Made by a program: the position numbers and the translations under genes. A DNA stretch of 10,649 nucleotides, taken from ZC4RG30 sp964632365 (GTDB taxonomy: Bacteria > Pseudomonadota > Gammaproteobacteria > Steroidobacterales > Steroidobacteraceae). The stretch's first letter is position 1. Each line of letters begins with the position of its first letter. Under the pieces are notes generated by a model that did no database searches, was not told the origin of the DNA, and saw nothing but the letters and a program-made list of their open reading frames with translations. This document shows, one piece after another, positions 6,282-10,649 of this stretch. The DNA is taken from the NCBI GenBank assembly GCA_964632365.1, contig CAZWDR010000093.1, positions 1 through 10,649 of the forward strand. Direction: 5' to 3'.

Positions 6282-6635
6282 ATGACCAGTCCAGACTCTG
6301 ACGATCCGGAAACAGCATTCATGCAACGCGAGAGGTCGCTGTCGAGATGGGGCAACGAGGGTAGGGCGTTGCCGGACGAAGCGAAGGCAGAAGTCCCTGA
6401 ACTGACGAATGCCGAACTGGTGCATCTGCGCATCCGGGTGATTGCTCTTGAGAACCTGGTGTTGACACTGCTCGCCGAGGGACCGGATCGGCAACTCGAT
6501 GTGGCCCGGGAAATGGCGGCCTATATCCTGCCGCGGGCCGGTTCTGTCCAGCATCCGCTCACGGTCCGGGCGGCCGATCACATCATCGACATGGTCGAGC
6601 GCGCAGTGCGTTACCGGTCGGTGCAGGGTCCGTGA
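6282..6635 (+). CDS. Conserved-looking hypothetical protein, 117 residues
   Basis: I do not recognise a named family. AGGAG at 6267-6271 lies 10 bp before ATG 6282, supporting a real gene. The first 38 residues are polar and probably disordered. From about residue 40 the sequence is helical: LTNAELVHLRIRVIALENLV has heptad-like hydrophobic spacing, followed by LLAEGPDRQLDVAREMAAYI and a last helix AADHIIDMVERAVRYR. This suggests a small soluble helical, perhaps dimeric, protein. There is no signal peptide, membrane segment or cysteine. It stops 107 bp before lexA on the same strand. No SOS box lies upstream of it. Base composition is less GC-rich than that of the genes on either side. A regulator or stress protein is possible, but nothing in the sequence shows it. 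Confidence 0.75.
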   Translation: MTSPDSDDPETAFMQRERSLSRWGNEGRALPDEAKAEVPELTNAELVHLRIRVIALENLVLTLLAEGPDRQLDVAREMAAYILPRAGSVQHPLTVRAADHIIDMVERAVRYRSVQGP

Positions 6636-6690
6636 GCGCAGCGCACCAATCGATCCAGCGCGGCAAAAACTGCGTAAAGGGGGGTTGCGC

Positions 6691-6728
6691 ACCTGTATAA
6701 ATACACAGTAGCCTGTATGCAAATCCAG
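6691..6728. promoter_or_regulatory. Tandem LexA operators (SOS boxes) upstream of lexA
   Basis: CTGT-ATAAATAC-ACAG (6693-6708) fits the E. coli SOS consensus CTGT-N8-ACAG perfectly. CTGT-ATGCAAAT-CCAG (6713-6728) is a second copy with one mismatch in the conserved positions. The box starts are 20 bp apart, about two helical turns, and the downstream box ends 14 bp before the lexA ATG. TATAAA (6696-6701) inside the first box may be the -10 element; no good -35 was found. Confidence 0.9.
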
Positions 6729-6742
6729 CTACGGAAGCAACC

Positions 6743-7369
6743 ATGCCCGACACCGACCTCACGCCCCGGCAAAGCGAGATCCTGCGGCTGATCCAGCGCG
6801 CCGTGCAGGCCACCGGCATGCCGCCTACCCGCAAGGAGATCGCCGACGAACTCGGCTTCCGCTCCCCCAATGCGGCTGAAGAGCACCTGCGCGCGCTCGA
6901 ACGCAAAGGTGTCATCACGCTGCTGCCCGGTTCATCCCGCGGCATCCAGCTGAAAGACGCGCTGCGCGAACAGATGGGCCTGCCGCTGATCGGCCGCGTG
7001 GCTGCCGGCAGCCCCATCCTTGCCGAGCAGAACATCGAAGATCACCTCTCCATCGATCCATCCATCTTCCATCCGCAGCCGCATTACCTGCTCAAGGTGG
7101 TAGGCATGAGCATGAAGAATGCCGGCATCCTCGATGGCGACCTGGTGGCGGTGCATCGCACAGCCAATGTGCGCAACCGCCAGATCATCGTGGCGCGGCT
7201 CGATGAAGAAGTCACCGTGAAACGCTATCGGCAGGAAGGTCCAGTGGCCTGGCTGCTGCCCGAGAACGAAGACTTCGAACCCATCAAGGTAGACCTCAAG
7301 CAGCAGAAGATGCTGATCGAGGGCGTGGTGGTCGGCGTGGTCCGTCGCGGCAAGAGCCTGGGCCTCTGA
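6743..7369 (+). CDS. lexA: LexA repressor, SOS regulator
   Basis: The 208-residue protein has an N-terminal winged helix-turn-helix (about 1-70) and a C-terminal S24-family autopeptidase domain. The recognition helix region FRSPNAAEEHLRAL is nearly identical to that of E. coli LexA, which fits the CTGT-N8-ACAG boxes upstream. The cleavage site is Ala88-Gly89 in GRVAAGSP. Catalytic Ser123 is in VVGMSMKNAG, and catalytic Lys160 is in EEVTVKRY; these are E. coli A84/G85, S119 and K156 shifted by four. No key residue is missing. GGAAG (6733-6737) precedes ATG 6743 by 5 bp. Two operators directly upstream imply autorepression. The imuA-imuB-dnaE2 genes follow on the same strand with no terminator seen, so LexA probably represses the whole set until RecA* triggers self-cleavage. 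Confidence 0.97.
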   Translation: MPDTDLTPRQSEILRLIQRAVQATGMPPTRKEIADELGFRSPNAAEEHLRALERKGVITLLPGSSRGIQLKDALREQMGLPLIGRVAAGSPILAEQNIEDHLSIDPSIFHPQPHYLLKVVGMSMKNAGILDGDLVAVHRTANVRNRQIIVARLDEEVTVKRYRQEGPVAWLLPENEDFEPIKVDLKQQKMLIEGVVVGVVRRGKSLGL

Positions 7370-7430
7370 AGAAGGCGCACCGATCCATCCCGGTGGAAAA
7401 CGGTGATCCGCCAGCCCATCGAATGAAGCC

Positions 7431-8054
7431 ATGGCCAGCACCTTCCGTCATCAGCAGCTCGAGGGCCTGCTGCGCCATCCTTCCCTCTGGCGAGGGCGCG
7501 GTGCCGCTGCCGCTCCCGGCTGGGCCACCGGTTTCACTGCACTCGATGCGGCATTGTCCGGTGGAGGCTGGCCGCGACGCGGCCTGGTCGAGGTCATCAC
7601 GCACAGTCCGGGGCACGGCGAACTGACGCTGTGGGCGCCGCTGCTGCGGCAGTTCACCCGGCACGAGTCCCCGCGCTGCTGCGCCTTCATCGCGCCTCCC
7701 TTCGAGCTGTTCGCGCCGGCCTGGCGTGCTGCCGGCATGCGCCTTGATCGCATGCTGGTGGTGCGCGCGGGTGAACCGCTGTGGGCACTGGAACAAAGCC
7801 TGCTCTCCGGGGTATGCGCCATCGCCTTTGGCTGGGTGGGACCAGGCGTGAGCCTGGTGGCGCTGCGCCGGCTGGTGCTGGCGGCCGAGCAGGGCGCGGC
7901 GCTGGGCGTGCTGATCCGCCCGCCGCGTGCCATGCACGAACACACTGCCGCGTCGCTGCGCCTCGCCGTCACGCGCACGGACCATGCATTGTCGGTCGAA
8001 CTGCTGAAGGGCCGCGGGCTGACGCCGCGCGCGCTCAAGCTGGGCCTGCCATGA
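7431..8054 (+). CDS. imuA: ImuA, RecA/SulA-like translesion synthesis accessory protein
   Basis: The 207-residue protein is recognised from its place between lexA and imuB and from the motif GFTALDAALSGGGWPRRGLVE (34-54), typical of the SulA-like/RecA-like ImuA group. ImuA works with ImuB and DnaE2 in the damage-induced mutasome, probably at the replication fork. The Walker A position reads SPGHGELT (59-66) and lacks the Gly-Lys-Ser/Thr of RecA, so ATP hydrolysis is not expected. That degeneracy is common in this subgroup. ATG 7431 has only a weak GAAG upstream. It lies 61 bp after lexA with no SOS box of its own, so it probably depends on the lexA promoter. Its TGA stop overlaps the imuB ATG as ATGA, implying translational coupling. 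Confidence 0.88.
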   Translation: MASTFRHQQLEGLLRHPSLWRGRGAAAAPGWATGFTALDAALSGGGWPRRGLVEVITHSPGHGELTLWAPLLRQFTRHESPRCCAFIAPPFELFAPAWRAAGMRLDRMLVVRAGEPLWALEQSLLSGVCAIAFGWVGPGVSLVALRRLVLAAEQGAALGVLIRPPRAMHEHTAASLRLAVTRTDHALSVELLKGRGLTPRALKLGLP

Positions 8055-9544
8055 CTCCCCACCAGCAGCAACTGTTCGAATCTGCCGTGGCCGGGGCACC
8101 TGCAGCTGCACCCCGCAAGCCTGACAATGCTGCGCCCGTTCCGTTGCGCGTGGTCAGGACCGCCGCGACATCCGCCCCGACATCCGCCGCGGCACCCGGC
8201 GTGGCGGCACGTCCCCGTGAATTGTGGGCCGCCGTGCAATGCGATGACTGGACGCAGCAGGCTGCGGCGCTGCCGCCCGGCACGCTGCCCGCAGCGCTGG
8301 CGTCAGCCGTGAAGGCGGCCCAGGGCTTCACGCCGCGCGTGACCGTGGAGTCCACCGATGCGCTGCTGCTCGAGCTGGCCGGCAGCGTGCGGCTGTTCGG
8401 CGGATTGCCGGCGCTGCTGCAGGCCTTGCGCACGGCCTTCCCGCGGCCGCTGCGCCTGGCGCTGGCCCCGTTGCCGCTGGCGGCAGTGGTGCTGGCGCGT
8501 GCCGGCGCGAACTGCAGCATCCTCGATGCGGCGCGACTGAAGAGCCGGTTGGCGCCTCTGTCCCTCGAGCATCTGCGCTGGCCATCCGAAGACCTGGCGC
8601 GACTGGGCAGCATGGGCGTGCGCAATTTCGGCGAGCTGCTGCGCCTGCCGCGGGCCGGCCTGGCCCGCCGCATCGGGCCCGAAAGACTCTGGCAGCTCGA
8701 CCGGCTCACCGGCGCGCGTGCCGATCCGCGCGCCGCGCTGCCGCAGGTCGAGCGCTTCCATGCACGCATCGACCCGGACTACGAAACCATGGACTGCGAG
8801 CGGCTGCTCGGTGCGGTGCAACCGGCCCTCGAGCGGCTCGAGGTGTTCCTGCGCGAGCGCCAGCGCGGCACCACCAGCCTGCGGCTGCGCCTGCATTACC
8901 GCCATGCCGAACCCCTGACCTGCATCCTGCGCTGCGTGGCTCCCGAATACCGCGCCGCGCGCTTCCATGCCTTGCTGGCCGCGCGCCTTGAATCCCTCAC
9001 CCTCAGTGAGCCGGTGCGGCGCCTCGAACTCACTGCGGGAAGACCGCGACGGTTCATCGCCAGCACCGCGCCGCTGTGGGCGGCGGGTGAGCAGGGCGGG
9101 GCGCCCGGCGCCACGCAGGCGCCAGAGTTCCTGCAGACGCTGCTGGCGCGGCTGGGCGACGAGGCGGTCTACAGCCTGGCCGAGATCGACGAGCATCGCC
9201 CCGAGCGCCAGCAGCGGCGCGTGTGGCCGATGCTGGCCGAGCCGCAGCGCCGCGGCGATGACCGGGTGCGCGATGCCGGCACGAGCCGTCCGCTGGGCAT
9301 CTTCGATGCACCCCGGCCCCTGCAGGTGCTGCGCGATGACACCGGCCATGTGCGCGCGTTGCGCCATGCGGGCCAGGAGCTGGTGCTGCTCAGTGGACCT
9401 GAGCGCATCCAGACCGGCTGGTGGGATGGCGGCGACATCGCGCGCGACTACTACGTGGCGCGCGGCGCCGATGGGGCGCGCTGGTGGATCTTCCGGGAGT
9501 GTGAGCCGCCGCGGCGCTGGTTCGTGCATGGATGCTTCGCCTGA
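8051..9544 (+). CDS. imuB: ImuB, inactive Y-family polymerase-like mutasome hub, with shortened N-terminal palm/fingers
   Basis: The 497-residue protein is a Y-family polymerase homologue without catalytic acidic residues. In other bacteria it links DnaE2 and ImuA to the beta clamp. Recognisable parts are DALLLELAGSVRLFGG (103-118, palm), LGSMGVRNFGELLRLPRAGL (185-204, thumb-like helix-hairpin-helix), the little-finger-like region to about 335, DEHRPERQ (380-387), RPLGIFDAPRPL (413-424), and the end GWWDGGDIARDYYVAR with WWIF and WFVHGCFA. ATG 8051 overlaps the imuA stop. Oddities: residues 1-56 are an Ala/Pro-rich leader with QQQLF at 5-9, and only about 35 residues separate the LWAAV strand (58-62) from the palm motif, where typical ImuBs have about 80-100. 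The usual internal clamp site reads TAPLW (339-343). Upstream in-frame sequence from 7781 overlaps imuA and is not coding. Confidence 0.9.
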   Translation: MTPHQQQLFESAVAGAPAAAPRKPDNAAPVPLRVVRTAATSAPTSAAAPGVAARPRELWAAVQCDDWTQQAAALPPGTLPAALASAVKAAQGFTPRVTVESTDALLLELAGSVRLFGGLPALLQALRTAFPRPLRLALAPLPLAAVVLARAGANCSILDAARLKSRLAPLSLEHLRWPSEDLARLGSMGVRNFGELLRLPRAGLARRIGPERLWQLDRLTGARADPRAALPQVERFHARIDPDYETMDCERLLGAVQPALERLEVFLRERQRGTTSLRLRLHYRHAEPLTCILRCVAPEYRAARFHALLAARLESLTLSEPVRRLELTAGRPRRFIASTAPLWAAGEQGGAPGATQAPEFLQTLLARLGDEAVYSLAEIDEHRPERQQRRVWPMLAEPQRRGDDRVRDAGTSRPLGIFDAPRPLQVLRDDTGHVRALRHAGQELVLLSGPERIQTGWWDGGDIARDYYVARGADGARWWIFRECEPPRRWFVHGCFA

Positions 9545-10649
9545 TGTCCCGGCCAGCAGCACAGGGAGGGCTGTACCGGCCGCCGACTACGCCGAACTGC
9601 ATGCGCTGAGCAATTTCAGCTTCCTGCGCGGCGCCTCGCATGCGACCGAACTGGTCGATCGCGCCGCGGCGCTGGGCTATCGCGCGCTGGCGCTCACCGA
9701 CGAGTGTTCGATGGCCGGGGTCGTGCGCGCGCATGTGCATGCGAAGCAGGTCGGCCTGCCGCTGATCATCGGCAGCCAGTTCACGCTCGAATGCGGCCTG
9801 AAGTTCATCGCCCTGGCCGCGACCCGCGAGGGCTATGCGCAGATCTGCCAGCTGATCACGCGCGGCCGCAGGGCGGCGCCGAAGGGCAGCTACCATCTGG
9901 CGCGCGCGCATCTGCTCGAATGCATCGCGCCGCCCGCCGTGTCGCCGGCCGACTGCCTGCTGATCTGGCTGCCCGGCGAGGGCGTGCTCGGCGCCACCGC
10001 CGAGGCCACCGAGGAGCAGGGGCGCTGGCTCGCAGCGCATTACCGCGGCGCGCTGTGGCTGGGCGTGGCGATGCTGCGCAATGGCAACGATGCGGCGCTG
10101 CTGGGCGCCTCGATCTCGATGTCGGTGCGGCTGGGCCTGAAGGCGGTGGCCTGCGGCGACGTGCACATGCATGAGCCGGGTCGCCGGCTGCTGCAGGATG
10201 TGCTCACTGCCATCCGCCATCGCGTCACCTTGCAGCAGGCGGGCCGCCGCCTGTTCCCCAATGCCGAGCGCCACCTGCGCGAGCGCGCCGAGCTGACCCG
10301 CCTCTATCCCCCGGAACTGCTGGCCGAAACCGTCGCCATCGCTGCGCGCTGCCACTTCAGCCTCGATGCGCTGCGCTACCAGTATCCGCACGAGCTGGTG
10401 CCCGAAGGACACACCCCGTCCAGCTGGCTGCGGCACCTGGCGCTCGAGGGCGCCGGCACGCGCTGGCCGCAGGGCGTGCCGCAGGACGTGCAGGCGATGC
10501 TCGAGCGGGAGCTGGCCATCATCGCCGAGCTGGAATACGAGCCGTTCTTCCTCACCGTGCACGATGTGGTGCAGTTCGCGCGCTCGCGCGACATCCTCTG
10601 CCAGGGCCGCGGTTCGGCCGCCAACTCGCTGGTGTGCTACTGCCTCGGC
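9528..10649 (+). CDS. dnaE2: Error-prone DNA polymerase DnaE2, N-terminal 374 residues
   Basis: This is a C-family polymerase alpha-like enzyme that performs SOS-induced translesion synthesis. Visible are the PHP domain, starting YAELHALSNFSFLRGASHAT (21-40) with ALTDECSMAGVVRAH (55-69) and CGDVHMH (209-215), and the entry to the palm, YQYPHELVPEGHTP (285-298), EYEPFFLTVHDVVQFARS (336-353) and LCQGRGSAANSLVCYCLG (357-374). The sequence matches DnaE2 rather than DnaE1, for example SNFSFLRGAS and GDVHMH. The catalytic Asp motif and the C-terminal domains lie beyond the window. ATG 9528 is the only reasonable in-frame start. It lies inside imuB, giving a 17-bp overlap and no obvious Shine-Dalgarno sequence, so translation is probably coupled to imuB. 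The first 20 residues are a variable leader. The frame is open to the last base. Confidence 0.96.
   Translation, partial: MDASPDVPASSTGRAVPAADYAELHALSNFSFLRGASHATELVDRAAALGYRALALTDECSMAGVVRAHVHAKQVGLPLIIGSQFTLECGLKFIALAATREGYAQICQLITRGRRAAPKGSYHLARAHLLECIAPPAVSPADCLLIWLPGEGVLGATAEATEEQGRWLAAHYRGALWLGVAMLRNGNDAALLGASISMSVRLGLKAVACGDVHMHEPGRRLLQDVLTAIRHRVTLQQAGRRLFPNAERHLRERAELTRLYPPELLAETVAIAARCHFSLDALRYQYPHELVPEGHTPSSWLRHLALEGAGTRWPQGVPQDVQAMLERELAIIAELEYEPFFLTVHDVVQFARSRDILCQGRGSAANSLVCYCLG

Noticed and set aside
7370..7430. Possible separate SOS box or promoter for imuA
   Set aside because: No CTGT-N8-ACAG and no good -35/-10 pair were found in the gap.
7781..8050. Upstream in-frame extension of imuB
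   Set aside because: Lies entirely within imuA in another frame and encodes Arg/Ala-rich nonsense; the ATGA overlap at 8051 is the expected junction.
9390..10562. 390-residue minus-strand frame
   Set aside because: Antisense to imuB and dnaE2; Gln/Ala/His-rich shadow.
1..10649. CRISPR array, tRNA, rRNA, insertion sequence or phage attachment site
   Set aside because: No regularly spaced repeats, cloverleaf, rRNA signatures, transposase or terminal inverted repeats were seen.

Overview
The window is GC-rich DNA from a gammaproteobacterium. The first block, rne (minus) / rluC (plus) / maf-yceF (minus) / yceD / rpmF / fabH (plus), keeps the gene order and orientations known from Escherichia coli, except that plsX is missing between rpmF and fabH. 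The second block, lexA-imuA-imuB-dnaE2, is an SOS mutagenesis cassette known from many proteobacteria that lack umuDC. Together with the GC content this suggests a lineage near Xanthomonadales/Nevskiales. That placement is inference; no rRNA or species marker is present.

Layout. 1-70: start of RNase E, leaving the window to the left, with a leader of roughly 370 nt (71-440). 501-1754: 23S rRNA pseudouridine synthase RluC, whose basic tail overlaps the convergent maf/yceF gene (1630-2220). 2279-4047: yceD, rpmF and fabH, probably one transcript, with a stable hairpin where plsX would normally lie. The rest of the fab cluster (fabD, fabG, acpP, fabF) does not follow. Instead a minus-strand PepSY-type membrane protein (4139-5356) lies next, with a Fur-box-like operator upstream, so it is probably iron-regulated. 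5507-5827: a small alanine-rich Lpp/OprI-like outer-membrane lipoprotein on the minus strand with a strong intrinsic terminator. 5828-6281: less GC-rich intergenic DNA with no convincing gene. 6282-6635: an unrecognised 117-residue protein.

The right third is the SOS module. lexA carries one perfect CTGT-N8-ACAG operator and a second one-mismatch copy. It is followed by imuA (RecA/SulA-like, P-loop degenerate), imuB (a catalytically dead Y-family-like protein) and dnaE2 (error-prone C-family polymerase, cut by the window end). imuA/imuB overlap by 4 bp and imuB/dnaE2 by 17 bp, so translation is probably coupled. LexA should repress the whole set, and DNA damage should relieve it through RecA-stimulated LexA self-cleavage.

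The most unusual item is ImuB. The part of the N-terminal palm/fingers normally found before the region with DALLLELAGS seems to be missing. It is preceded by an Ala/Pro-rich leader with a clamp-binding-like QQQLF motif at residues 5-9, while the usual internal clamp site reads TAPLW. This points to a rearranged mutasome docking layout. I did not find a wholly new system, CRISPR array, tRNA, rRNA or insertion sequence.
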